Shown one piece after another: positions 43,478-51,415 of a stretch of 64,000 bases of DNA (positions are counted from its first letter, which is position 1; every line of letters starts with the position of its first letter). The notes under the pieces are model-generated. The model saw only the letters and a program-made list of their open reading frames with translations. It did not search any database and was not told the DNA's origin. The position numbers and the translations under genes are program-made. The DNA comes from DATFVA01 sp963745945 (lineage in GTDB: Bacteria; Bacteroidota; Ignavibacteria; Ignavibacteriales; Ignavibacteriaceae): contig CAVUZG010000004.1 of the NCBI GenBank assembly GCA_963745945.1, positions 372,001 to 436,000 on the forward strand, written 5' to 3'.

Positions 43478-44770
43478 TTAATGTGTATTATTTAAAATAA
43501 TATTGTTGAAAAATGAAGCGGTATGCATTACACGGACATTTTTGTTGAACTTTTTTACACCATAGGCAATCTGAAGCATACATCCGGGGTTCCCTGTTAA
43601 CAAAATTTCTGCATTAGTGTCATCGATTTTGTCAATTTTCATCTTGAGTAATTCCATTGAAGCATCGTAATGAATCAAGTTATAAATACCCGCACTTCCG
43701 CAGCATTTGGTTGAATCTTCCAATGGAATAAAATTTATCCCTTTTACGGAGTTAATTATTTTTCTTGGTTCATCATAAATTTTCTGTGTGTGAACCAGAT
43801 GACACGCATCATGATAGGTAACTCCTCCATTGAATCCAGATGATATCTCCGGAATTCCTGCTTCAGCTAAGAACTCTGATAAATCTTTAACTTTTTTTGA
43901 AAACTCTGCTGCCTTTCCGGCAAGAACTTCATCAAGTTTAAACAATTCTCCGTATTCTTTCATAAAAGCCCCACAGCCGGCTGAGTTGGAAATCAGATAA
44001 TCATATTCATAACGACTATATTCTTTTATGTTTTTAGCAGCAAGTTTTTTAGCGGTTTCTATATCACCATTATGAGCATTTAAGGAACCACAGCAGGTTT
44101 GATTCAATGGAGAAATGACTGTTGCATGAATTTTATTCAGAAGTTCAACGGTATCCCTGTTTACTTCCGGAAGTAAGATATTCATCAAACATCCATATGA
44201 AAATGCAAGCTTGTATTTTTCTTTCCCCACCGGGGGATTAATTTCCTGTATAAACTGATCACTGAATTTATCAGGGATTATAGGAGAAAAATCTTCCACT
44301 TTTTCAATTGAAGGGAATAAATATTTTAAGATTCCGGTTGCACGAATTAATTTTTGCAATCCGGACTTTTGATAAAACCGGATTAATATTGCAATGATTT
44401 TTAATCTGTTTTTATAAGGAATAATCCTTTTTAAAAAAAATGTTTTTATGAAAGAATTGAAAACGGAATTCTCAACCTCAACCCGAGCAGCTTCAACCAT
44501 CTTACCATATTTTACACCGGCAGGACAAGCAGTTTCACACGCCTGGCAATCAAGACAAAAATTCATTTCGTAAGCAAACGTTTCAGTTAAGGTCAGCGTA
44601 CCTTCTGTAACAGATTTAATTAATTTTATTCTGCCTCTCGGAGATGATCTTTCCAGTTTTGTCAATTCATAGGTGGGGCAGGAAGCCAGACACATTCCGC
44701 AATGAATACATTGTGAATATATATCAGTAAAGTCTTTTATTTGGTTTAAAGAGTTAGATCTATCTTTCAA
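43478..44770 (-). CDS. glcF: (Fe-S)-binding subunit of a GlcDF-type 2-hydroxyacid oxidase
   Basis: A 430-residue protein. Two [4Fe-4S] ferredoxin motifs lie near the N-terminus (CIHCGMCLASCP and CLDCQACETACP), followed by two CCG domains: CCGSLNAHNG and CCGSAGIYN with their preceding cysteines. This is the GlcF/LldE-like architecture that passes electrons from a flavoprotein to quinone. The start overlaps the FAD subunit gene by four bases (ATGA). GlcF is used here by homology; the substrate may be glycolate or D-lactate, which the sequence does not settle. Confidence 0.9.
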   Translation of the reverse strand: MKDRSNSLNQIKDFTDIYSQCIHCGMCLASCPTYELTKLERSSPRGRIKLIKSVTEGTLTLTETFAYEMNFCLDCQACETACPAGVKYGKMVEAARVEVENSVFNSFIKTFFLKRIIPYKNRLKIIAILIRFYQKSGLQKLIRATGILKYLFPSIEKVEDFSPIIPDKFSDQFIQEINPPVGKEKYKLAFSYGCLMNILLPEVNRDTVELLNKIHATVISPLNQTCCGSLNAHNGDIETAKKLAAKNIKEYSRYEYDYLISNSAGCGAFMKEYGELFKLDEVLAGKAAEFSKKVKDLSEFLAEAGIPEISSGFNGGVTYHDACHLVHTQKIYDEPRKIINSVKGINFIPLEDSTKCCGSAGIYNLIHYDASMELLKMKIDKIDDTNAEILLTGNPGCMLQIAYGVKKFNKNVRVMHTASFFNNIILNNTH

Positions 44771-46203
44771 TTTTTATGATAATTATTATTATCCGGTGAG
44801 GAATAAAGTACTTCACATTTCGGGCTTATTGAAAAAATCTTTCCCGGGTTTATTATATTGTTTTCATCAATTGATGTCTTTATTTTTTTCATCATTTCTA
44901 TTCCCGGTATTCCGGCGACACTCTCGAGAAATTGTTTTTTAGCCAGCCCGGTTCCGTGTTCACCTGTTATTGTGCCGCCCAGTTTTACTGCTTCATTAAA
45001 AATAAATTCAAAAGCCCGGTGGGCTTTATCAATTTCACTTTTATCTCTCTCATCAGTAAGGCAGGTCGGATGAATGTTCCCATCTCCAGCATGTCCAAAG
45101 TTTCCAAATGTGACATCAAATCGTTTAGAAGCCTCATTAACTTTTTCAATTATTACAGGAAGTTCACTCCTGGGTACAGTTGCATCTTCCAGTATTGCTG
45201 TTGGTCTCTGCCTGGCTAACGCACTGAAAGCCGTTCTTCTTGCCATTTTCAAAATATCTGCTTCGGCGTTATCTTTAGCTAATTTTATAAAAGAGGAATT
45301 GTTCTTTTTGAGTATTCTTTTTATTGTTTCAGCATCATCATGCACCATACTTCCTCTACCGTCGACTTCTATTAACAAAACAGCTTCGCTGTTTACAGGA
45401 AGACCAATGTGAGTATATTCTTCAACACAATTAATAGTTGTCTTATCAAGGAACTCCATCATCGAAGGAGTAATATGAGCTGAAATAATATCTGCAACTG
45501 CACGGGCTGAATCAGTTAATTTATCGAAATATGCGAGAAGAGTAATTGATTCTGAAGGTTTAGGAATTAATTTTAACAATACTTTTGTGATAATTCCAAG
45601 AGTCCCTTCACTCCCGACAATAAAATCCCTGAGATTATAACCCGAAACATCTTTCATGTTCTTCCCTCCCGTTTTTAGAAGATCACCGTTGGGAAGAATC
45701 ATTTCCACGCCAAGGACATAATTTTTTGTTACTCCGTATTTTAATCCTCTTAAACCCCCGGCATTATTAGCTACATTGCCACCAATTGTACAAACATTGA
45801 TACTTCCAGGATCAGGAGGATAGAATAACCCGATTTTTTCAACTTCTTTTTGTAAAACTCCCGTTATCACGCCCGGTTCAACCAAAGCCGTAAGATTTGA
45901 AGTATCGATTTCAAGAATCCTGTTCCACCTGGTCATCACAATTACAACAGAGTTATCAACCGGAATTGCACCTCCGCTTAATCCTGTTCCGGAACCTCGT
46001 GGAACGATTGCAAATTTTTCTTCATTTGCAAGTTTTACTATCGCAGAAATCTGTTCATCATTTTCCGGAAAAACAATTGCTTCGGGGAGTTGATTATACA
46101 AAGGTGTGGCGTCGTAAGAATATGTCAGTTTGTCTTCGGGAGAATCAGTAAAATTTTTTTCCTTTACTATATTTTTAATTTTTTCTTTTAATGAATTATT
46201 CAT
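44767..46203 (-). CDS. glcD: FAD-linked oxidase subunit (glycolate/D-lactate oxidase type)
   Basis: A 478-residue flavoprotein of the vanillyl-alcohol-oxidase/PCMH family. The FAD-binding part includes PRGSGTGLSGGA, PPDPGSINVCTIGGNVANNAGG and KYGVTKNYVLGVE. The C-terminal FAD-oxidase domain has FGHAGDGNIHP and GEHGTGLAKKQFL, which carry conserved histidines for substrate and metal. It oxidises a 2-hydroxyacid and passes electrons to the neighbouring Fe-S protein. Glycolate, D-lactate and 2-hydroxyglutarate are all possible substrates. The gene pair follows the respiratory block but is separately promoted, judging by the flanking gap. Confidence 0.92.
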   Translation of the reverse strand: MNNSLKEKIKNIVKEKNFTDSPEDKLTYSYDATPLYNQLPEAIVFPENDEQISAIVKLANEEKFAIVPRGSGTGLSGGAIPVDNSVVIVMTRWNRILEIDTSNLTALVEPGVITGVLQKEVEKIGLFYPPDPGSINVCTIGGNVANNAGGLRGLKYGVTKNYVLGVEMILPNGDLLKTGGKNMKDVSGYNLRDFIVGSEGTLGIITKVLLKLIPKPSESITLLAYFDKLTDSARAVADIISAHITPSMMEFLDKTTINCVEEYTHIGLPVNSEAVLLIEVDGRGSMVHDDAETIKRILKKNNSSFIKLAKDNAEADILKMARRTAFSALARQRPTAILEDATVPRSELPVIIEKVNEASKRFDVTFGNFGHAGDGNIHPTCLTDERDKSEIDKAHRAFEFIFNEAVKLGGTITGEHGTGLAKKQFLESVAGIPGIEMMKKIKTSIDENNIINPGKIFSISPKCEVLYSSPDNNNYHKN

Positions 46204-46238
46204 TTAAAATATCATAAAGGATTTATCAAGGAATGAAA

Positions 46239-46547
46239 TCAGGAAGCAACTCTGCTAAGAATTATCCTGACTATAAGAGCAATGATTATTCCAATACCAA
46301 TATAAATAAGTAATGATTGAATAGATTTAGTTGTGAAAGCAACAGTAGATCGATAGCCTCGCCATCCACATTCTTTGCACCTGTACACTTTCATAAAAGA
46401 TATTCTCTTTACAAGCTTCTCAATCCAGTTTCTGGAATGGGATCTATAAACTGAGCCGGAAGCGGAACATGAAGGGCATTTTTCAAATACCGGATTCTTC
46501 CTTTGTATGATTGTAAAGGATTTCATTTTACTGGCTGATAATTCCAT
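46239..46547 (-). CDS. Small zinc-ribbon membrane protein of unknown function
   Basis: A 102-residue protein with two cysteine pairs, CPSCSAS and CKECGWRG (spaced about 30 residues), forming a probable zinc ribbon. One hydrophobic helix follows at the C-terminus (LLIYIGIGIIIALIVRIIL). I recognise no named family; many Bacteroidota and relatives encode similar short zinc-ribbon/TM proteins. The ATG at 46547 lies only 16 bases downstream of a strong terminator that closes the protease gene, and lacks a ribosome-binding site. A second start at 46526 (MKSFTI) is possible. Confidence 0.7.
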   Translation of the reverse strand: MELSASKMKSFTIIQRKNPVFEKCPSCSASGSVYRSHSRNWIEKLVKRISFMKVYRCKECGWRGYRSTVAFTTKSIQSLLIYIGIGIIIALIVRIILSRVAS

Positions 46548-46562
46548 ATGCTAAAGTATCTG

Positions 46563-46588
46563 CAAAAAAGGGAGTAATGAATACTCCC
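46563..46588 (-). terminator. Rho-independent terminator after the S41 protease
   Basis: GGGAGTA (46570-46576) and TACTCCC (46582-46588) form a seven-base stem around a five-base loop. On the minus strand a run of six T residues follows directly, so this ends the operon containing the protease. It leaves 31 bases to the protease stop. Confidence 0.85.
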
Positions 46589-46619
46589 CTGTTTTATAAA
46601 TGGTAAGATATAATATTTT

Positions 46620-48272
46620 TTACTGATTATTCAACAACCTGTTGTAAATTTTTTCATTCCGGATAATGGATAGTGCAGTCTGGAATTGCGGATCATTTTC
46701 AAGTGCCTCATCAACTCTACCCTGATAACCAAGATATCTGGATGCAAGTTCAGATTTCAGTTGAGTTAATATTTCTGATTTGTATATTTTAAATTCACTT
46801 CCGTCTATCTGGCTGAACTGATCCTTTAATTTTTTCAATTCAGCACGAATAGGCGAATCAAGTTTTTTATTATCAGCATCAGCTATTAATTTATTAACGG
46901 CTTTTTCTGCATCAGAGCTGTACTCAAAATTTTCTGTTTTAAGATATTTTTCAAAACTATCAAATAATTTATTGTCATTTAATGAGGAGAATGAATCATC
47001 CGGATGGTTATAGTAATAGTGATCTGCAAATTTGAAAAACATCCCTTTGGCCAGCAGATTCTTTGTTATCTCACCATCAATTTTATAATCAACAGTTGAA
47101 TCAGGAGTTATTCCGCCGGCTCCGTACACAGGTCTTTTGTGATCTGTTAAATATTCGCTGTTCAAAATAGAATCCGCCCCTGCAATCACTTTATTGTTCT
47201 CCGCATAATTAATTTTCTGTATGCACCTTCCGCTTGGAGTATAATATTTTGCAGTTGTTATTTTAAGCGATGCATTAAAGTTTAAAGGGGTTATTGTTTG
47301 AACAAGACCTTTACCGTACGATTTTGTTCCGAGAATGACTCCCCTATCATGATCCTGCATTGCACCTGCAACAATTTCAGATGCTGATGCTGAGCCTTCA
47401 TTAATTAATACCACTAATTTAGCTTCACCAACCAAAGGTTCCTGTTCAGCATAATAATGATTTACATTTGTACCGTCTCTTCCTTTAGTTGTAACAATCA
47501 AATCTCCCTTTGGTAAAAATTTGTCGCAAATATCAGCAGCAACATCAAGTAACCCTCCCGGATTACCTCTCAGGTCCAGCACAATTGATTTTATTGGTTT
47601 TTTAGCTTTGAGTTCTTTCAGTGCATCAAGTACTTCTGAAGCAGCAGACCGGCTGAAACTTGATAGTTTGAGGTAGACGTTGTTGCTGTTTTCTGGTACA
47701 AAACCGTAGTAGGTAAGATTCTTAACCAACACTTCTTCGCGAATCAGATTAAAATTAATTGTATCTCTTTCTTCATTTCTCGCAATCGTAAGATTTACAG
47801 TCGTTCCGGGGTCACCTTTAACCAATGAAGATACTTCATCTATATTTTCAGGAGTGATTTTCACGCTATCGGCAGCAAGAATTTCATCTCCAATTCTTAT
47901 TCCCTGTCTCTGGGCAGAATAACCATCCAGAACTTCTACAACTGTCACTGAATTTCCTCTAACACCTATAGAAATTCCAACACCTCCGTATTTACCATTA
48001 GTTATAAGATCAATTTCATCTTTTTTATTTCCGTCAATAAAAATTGTATATGGATCTAAAGTATTAAGCATTCCTTCTATTCCTGCGCGCATAAACTGTT
48101 CGGGATTTATATTATCAACGTAATTGAGTGAAATTTCTTTGTAAACTTTTCCGAATAAATCTATGTTTTTTGAAATTTGAAAATAAACATCATCTTCACC
48201 CGGAAAAAAACCTGAGAATAAAAGTATTACCAAAAAACCGGTTAAATACTTTTTCCAATTCTTCAAACTCAT
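46620..48272 (-). CDS. S41-family C-terminal processing peptidase (CtpA/Prc-like)
   Basis: A 550-residue exported serine protease. An N-terminal signal/anchor helix is followed by a PDZ domain (GKYGGVGISIGVRGN to GTTVNLTI) and the peptidase core with the Ser in NEGSASASEIV and the Lys in TKSYGKGLVQ, the Ser-Lys dyad of the family. The C-terminal 150 residues are helical and charged. Such enzymes cut periplasmic or envelope proteins from their C-termini. The ATG is one base after the tmk stop region, so it probably belongs to the same transcript as tmk. Confidence 0.94.
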   Translation of the reverse strand: MSLKNWKKYLTGFLVILLFSGFFPGEDDVYFQISKNIDLFGKVYKEISLNYVDNINPEQFMRAGIEGMLNTLDPYTIFIDGNKKDEIDLITNGKYGGVGISIGVRGNSVTVVEVLDGYSAQRQGIRIGDEILAADSVKITPENIDEVSSLVKGDPGTTVNLTIARNEERDTINFNLIREEVLVKNLTYYGFVPENSNNVYLKLSSFSRSAASEVLDALKELKAKKPIKSIVLDLRGNPGGLLDVAADICDKFLPKGDLIVTTKGRDGTNVNHYYAEQEPLVGEAKLVVLINEGSASASEIVAGAMQDHDRGVILGTKSYGKGLVQTITPLNFNASLKITTAKYYTPSGRCIQKINYAENNKVIAGADSILNSEYLTDHKRPVYGAGGITPDSTVDYKIDGEITKNLLAKGMFFKFADHYYYNHPDDSFSSLNDNKLFDSFEKYLKTENFEYSSDAEKAVNKLIADADNKKLDSPIRAELKKLKDQFSQIDGSEFKIYKSEILTQLKSELASRYLGYQGRVDEALENDPQFQTALSIIRNEKIYNRLLNNQ

Positions 48273-48273
48273 T

Positions 48274-48900
48274 TTAATTTATCTCCTTCTTCTCTAATAA
48301 ACTTATTTCTTCGAGTATATCATTTTGGATTGCTTCTATCGATTTTTTCCCATCAATCACTTTCATTCTTTCATTTTGATCTGCAATGAAAAGATAGCCG
48401 GCCCTAACTCTCTCATAAAAGCTTATTTCTGAAACTTCAATACGATCCGGATCAAAGTCTTTTATTAATTTCTTTCTTCTTTCAGCTTCTTCTACGGTTA
48501 TATCGATAAAAAAAGAAATGTCAGGAACAGTTTCACCTATAGCCAGGTTATTTATATGATTAACAGATTCTATATTTATACCGCGTCCAAAGCCCTGATA
48601 CGCCGTAGTTGAATCGTGGAATCTATCCGAAATTACATAGATTCCCTCATTAAGATAAGGTCTAATTTTTTCCCTGACTAATTGAGCCCGGGCGGCCGAA
48701 AAAAGGAAAATTTCTGTTTCCATGACCATATGATAATTTTTTTTATCCAGAAGAATTGATCTGACTATTTCTGAAATTTCTGTTCCACCCGGTTCTCTTA
48801 TAATTTCCACTTTTTTGTTTTGTCTAAGCAAAAATTGTTTAAGCAATTCAGCTTGTGTGGATTTACCACAAAAATCTATTCCTTCAAAAGTTATAAACAT
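48274..48900 (-). CDS. tmk: dTMP kinase
   Basis: A 208-residue cytoplasmic kinase that phosphorylates dTMP to dTDP. The P-loop is GIDFCGKSTQ (residues 6-15), with REPGGTEISE giving the substrate arginine, SDRFHDSTTAYQG giving the DRx motif and the lid around RRKKLIKDFDPDR. The presence of basic lid residues fits the type II bacterial enzyme. It lies 18 bases after the YbbR-domain gene and directly before the S41 protease. It is essential in most bacteria. Confidence 0.96.
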   Translation of the reverse strand: MFITFEGIDFCGKSTQAELLKQFLLRQNKKVEIIREPGGTEISEIVRSILLDKKNYHMVMETEIFLFSAARAQLVREKIRPYLNEGIYVISDRFHDSTTAYQGFGRGINIESVNHINNLAIGETVPDISFFIDITVEEAERRKKLIKDFDPDRIEVSEISFYERVRAGYLFIADQNERMKVIDGKKSIEAIQNDILEEISLLEKKEIN

Positions 48901-48918
48901 AAAGAATAATCTTTCTAC

Positions 48919-49830
48919 TCAATTGAATTTTTTAATAATGTATCTCAGTCTTTCGGGTTTTATATATTCAAGGGTTGTATTCTTTGGAAGATCTGTTTTG
49001 GGTATAATACTACCAAGTGTATCAAGTACAATATCACGGTAGTTTACATAGGCTTTAATATTTTCACTTTTCATTTTACCAAGTATTTCTATACCTGCTC
49101 TGACACCTACGGTTATTTTATTCGGTAGTAAAACAACGTCTCTATCCATTGGTAAATCAATAATATTAACTGTAACATTGTCAAAGTTTTTATCAACAAT
49201 TTTCTGAACATTCAGATTTACCTGTACATCTTTGTTATTATAAATTACACCGGGTAAATCCTCAAGAGGAACCTGTTCGTTTGTCTGGTCATCCAGATCT
49301 TTAAATGACTTTCTTTTTGTATACACAAATGTAAGATTTCTAACTACACTCTTTGGTCCGTAAACAGTTGTTGAATCCGGATATATTTTTATCGGGGAAG
49401 CCAATCCATATCCGGGCTTATAACTCAGATCCAAATCCGCTACAATTGAGACTTTTTTCATATAATCTTTTTCAACATAGAATGATAACGTGTCCGGCGA
49501 AATATCAATCACTTCTATATCTGAAGATAACCATTGGTTTTCGGCCAGAAAATTATAAAGGTTAACACTGATTTTACCGCTATCTTCAACCGAGATATTA
49601 TAATCTGATTTAGTGCTGAGATTTACTCCCAGCAATTTCCATCCTTTTCCCTTAAGCTTCACAGATATATCTTTAGGAATGACAGATGGGGTAGAATACC
49701 CCGTTGGAAAGTTTGTCAGTTTCACAGGCACATTTACAGTTGCATAGTAATCATTGGAAAGAGAAATGGATATCCATAGAATTATAGAAAATATTACAGA
49801 TAGTACTATTATATGGAGATTTTTTTTCAT
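48919..49830 (-). CDS. YbbR-domain membrane-anchored protein (CdaR-like)
   Basis: A 303-residue protein with one N-terminal membrane helix (about 5-27) and three to four repeats of the YbbR beta module (for example VPVKLTNFPTGYSTPS and VNVQKIVDKNFDNVTVN). YbbR proteins accompany and regulate diadenylate cyclases (CdaA) in Firmicutes, where the pair is adjacent. No DisA/CdaA cyclase is visible here, so a c-di-AMP role is only a possibility. The gene follows the BMC shell genes after a terminator and may start its own transcript. Confidence 0.85.
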   Translation of the reverse strand: MKKNLHIIVLSVIFSIILWISISLSNDYYATVNVPVKLTNFPTGYSTPSVIPKDISVKLKGKGWKLLGVNLSTKSDYNISVEDSGKISVNLYNFLAENQWLSSDIEVIDISPDTLSFYVEKDYMKKVSIVADLDLSYKPGYGLASPIKIYPDSTTVYGPKSVVRNLTFVYTKRKSFKDLDDQTNEQVPLEDLPGVIYNNKDVQVNLNVQKIVDKNFDNVTVNIIDLPMDRDVVLLPNKITVGVRAGIEILGKMKSENIKAYVNYRDIVLDTLGSIIPKTDLPKNTTLEYIKPERLRYIIKKFN

Positions 49831-49839
49831 TTCTTAAAT

Positions 49840-49872
49840 ATAAATAAAAAAACTCCACTACAAAGCGGAGTT
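49840..49872 (-). terminator. Rho-independent terminator after the BMC shell gene pair
   Basis: AACTCC (49851-49856) and GGAGTT (49867-49872) form a stem around a ten-base loop. On the minus strand a T-rich tract of seven residues follows. It lies 26 bases beyond the stop of the second shell gene, so those two genes form a short transcription unit. Confidence 0.75.
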
Positions 49873-49898
49873 CAATACAGAAACTATCAAATTTCAGT

Positions 49899-50636
49899 TC
49901 AGATAATTTTTTTAAAATGATCCAGCAATTCCCGCCTGTTGGCCTTAGAAATTTCTCTGCCATGAATCGGAAATTCATCAATTGCTCTTGCCTGTTTTCT
50001 TAATTGATGAACATTAAGTTCTTCCAGTTCTTTCATCGAGAGAGAACTAACTAAAAATTTACTTTCTTTAGTTTCTTCTTTTTCAGATTTAATTCCCAAG
50101 GCTTCTTTTCTAAGTCTTTCCAGATGATCAGTTGTTTCAGTAAAAAGATTTTCTCCTGAAGCAGTTTCTTTTGATTCGGGAATTCGTTCTTTTTCCGGTT
50201 CTAATTTTATAGATTTTTTACTTGTTCTTGATCCTGTTTTATCTTTTAAAATATCGGGAGTAGGTTCTTTATCAATTTTTTTCTCCGGTAAAGCAACGGT
50301 TGGTTTAACTTCAGAATGAGTTGAAGATACTCCCATATCCTTTTTCTTTTTATTCATGTCATCTGAAATTTCAGGAAGCATCCAAACCATCTGGGAATCA
50401 GGCTGGGGAATAATATGCGTTGATATGAGTACCCCAACTCTCCTGGCTGCTTCGGCCCCTGCATCTACTGCAGCTTTAACAGCTGCAACCTCTCCAACAA
50501 TTTTTATTGTCACAAGTGCAGGATTAATTACTTCCTTCCCGACTAATGTTACATTAGAGGTTTTTACCATGGCATCAGCTGCTTCAATAGCAGCTACGAG
50601 TCCCTGAGTTTCTACCAACCCTAACGCTTTAGGCAT
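49899..50636 (-). CDS. Bacterial microcompartment shell protein with long C-terminal extension and SAP/Rho-N-like domain
   Basis: A 245-residue protein. Residues 1-85 are a BMC-H shell domain (LGLVETQGLVAAIEAADAM, VKAAVDAGAEAARRVG). About residues 90-195 are a charged, low-complexity linker rich in Lys, Glu, Ser and Pro. The last 45 residues (LSMKELEELNVHQLRKQARA, then FPIHGREISKANRRELLDHF) resemble the SAP or Rho-N-terminal helix-extended-loop-helix fold, which binds DNA or RNA in other proteins; this is a resemblance, not a demonstrated match. The nearest parallel is EutK, a BMC-H with a C-terminal helix-turn-helix. The gene follows the first shell gene by three bases. Confidence 0.9.
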   Translation of the reverse strand: MPKALGLVETQGLVAAIEAADAMVKTSNVTLVGKEVINPALVTIKIVGEVAAVKAAVDAGAEAARRVGVLISTHIIPQPDSQMVWMLPEISDDMNKKKKDMGVSSTHSEVKPTVALPEKKIDKEPTPDILKDKTGSRTSKKSIKLEPEKERIPESKETASGENLFTETTDHLERLRKEALGIKSEKEETKESKFLVSSLSMKELEELNVHQLRKQARAIDEFPIHGREISKANRRELLDHFKKII

Positions 50637-50639
50637 ACA

Positions 50640-50918
50640 TTACTTTCTTTTCGGAAGTATAGTTTCAACCTCCGTATGAGGACGAGGAATAACATGAACA
50701 GATATTAATTCACCAACTCTCTGAGCTGCGGCAGCACCTGCATCAGTTGCAGCTTTCACAGCGCCTACATCTCCTCTAACCATAACGGTAACATAACCGC
50801 CTCCTATGGTTTCTTTTCCAAGTAGTTCCACTTTAGCTGCTTTTACCATTGCATCTGCAGCTTCAATGGCTCCAACCAACCCCTTGGTTTCGATCATTCC
50901 GAGTGCATCAAGTGACAT
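50640..50918 (-). CDS. Bacterial microcompartment shell protein (BMC-H, PduA/EutM-like)
   Basis: A 92-residue single-domain BMC-H protein. The sequence has ALGMIETKGLVGAIEAADAM, a pore region KETIGGGYVTVMVRGDVGAV and a C-terminal ISVHVIPRPHTEVE. Such proteins form the hexagonal tiles of microcompartment facets. A GGGAG ribosome-binding site eight bases before the ATG and a near-consensus promoter further upstream are visible. No pentameric vertex protein, signature enzyme or encapsulation tag protein occurs in this window, so this looks like a satellite locus whose cargo is encoded elsewhere or is unusual. Confidence 0.95.
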   Translation of the reverse strand: MSLDALGMIETKGLVGAIEAADAMVKAAKVELLGKETIGGGYVTVMVRGDVGAVKAATDAGAAAAQRVGELISVHVIPRPHTEVETILPKRK

Positions 50919-50952
50919 AAACGTGCTCCCATTGTTGAATTTATGATGTTCG

Positions 50953-50981
50953 AAAATAGCTTAACGGTTTATAAATGTCAA
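50953..50981 (-). promoter_or_regulatory. Candidate sigma70-type promoter of the BMC shell pair
   Basis: On the minus strand TTGACA (50981-50976) and TATTTT (50958-50953) are separated by exactly 17 bases. The -35 hexamer is a perfect match and overlaps the ruvX stop. Predicted initiation at about 50946 leaves a leader of roughly 28 bases before the ATG at 50918, with GGGAG in place. Confidence 0.55.
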
Positions 50982-51415
50982 TTTAAACTGTTAAGGTATT
51001 CCTGAAGAATTATTGCCGCCGAATTCTGGTCGAGCAATCCTTTGTTTCTTCTTTTCGATTTTTTAGTGACAGATTCTAAAATTTTTTCCTGTGCCATCAC
51101 TGAAGTATAGCGTTCATCCCAGAAAATAATTTCTTTATTAATTTTATTTTTCAATTCTTTCGCAAATTTTTCAACCTTATCAGCAACAATAGATTTAGAT
51201 CCGCTGTCATCATAAGGATATCCTAAAATAATCTTAAGAACGGTTTTTTCCCGTATAACTTTTTCAAGCTCTATCCATATATTTTTATCGTTGGAGAGTG
51301 TCTTAAAAGGATATGCAAATATTTTAAGCGGATCGCTAAGTGCAAGACCTATTCTTTTAGAGCCATAATCTATTGCTAAAATCCTTGTGGTCTCATCAAA
51401 TGAATTTTGATTCAT
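50978..51415 (-). CDS. ruvX: Holliday junction resolvase-like protein RuvX (YqgF)
   Basis: A 145-residue RNase H-fold protein. The conserved catalytic Asp lies in ILAIDYGSKRIGLALSDP (residues 12-29), a glutamate-region motif is LGYPYDDSG, and the C-terminal Asp is in LLDQNSAAIILQ. The family is linked to pre-16S rRNA 5'-end maturation and antitermination in E. coli; Holliday resolution is less certain. It shares one base with the relA/spoT stop (TAATG), so it is coupled to that gene. Confidence 0.94.
   Translation of the reverse strand: MNQNSFDETTRILAIDYGSKRIGLALSDPLKIFAYPFKTLSNDKNIWIELEKVIREKTVLKIILGYPYDDSGSKSIVADKVEKFAKELKNKINKEIIFWDERYTSVMAQEKILESVTKKSKRRNKGLLDQNSAAIILQEYLNSLN

Noticed and set aside
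45074..45412. Plus-strand frame of 112 codons opposite glcD
   Set aside because: It is antisense to a conserved enzyme, its translation is low-complexity and rich in Ser/Ala/Leu, and no ribosome-binding site precedes it. It reflects codon bias on the other strand.
49899..50918. Complete catabolic microcompartment operon
   Set aside because: Only two shell proteins are present; no signature enzyme, vertex protein or activating enzyme is encoded in the window.
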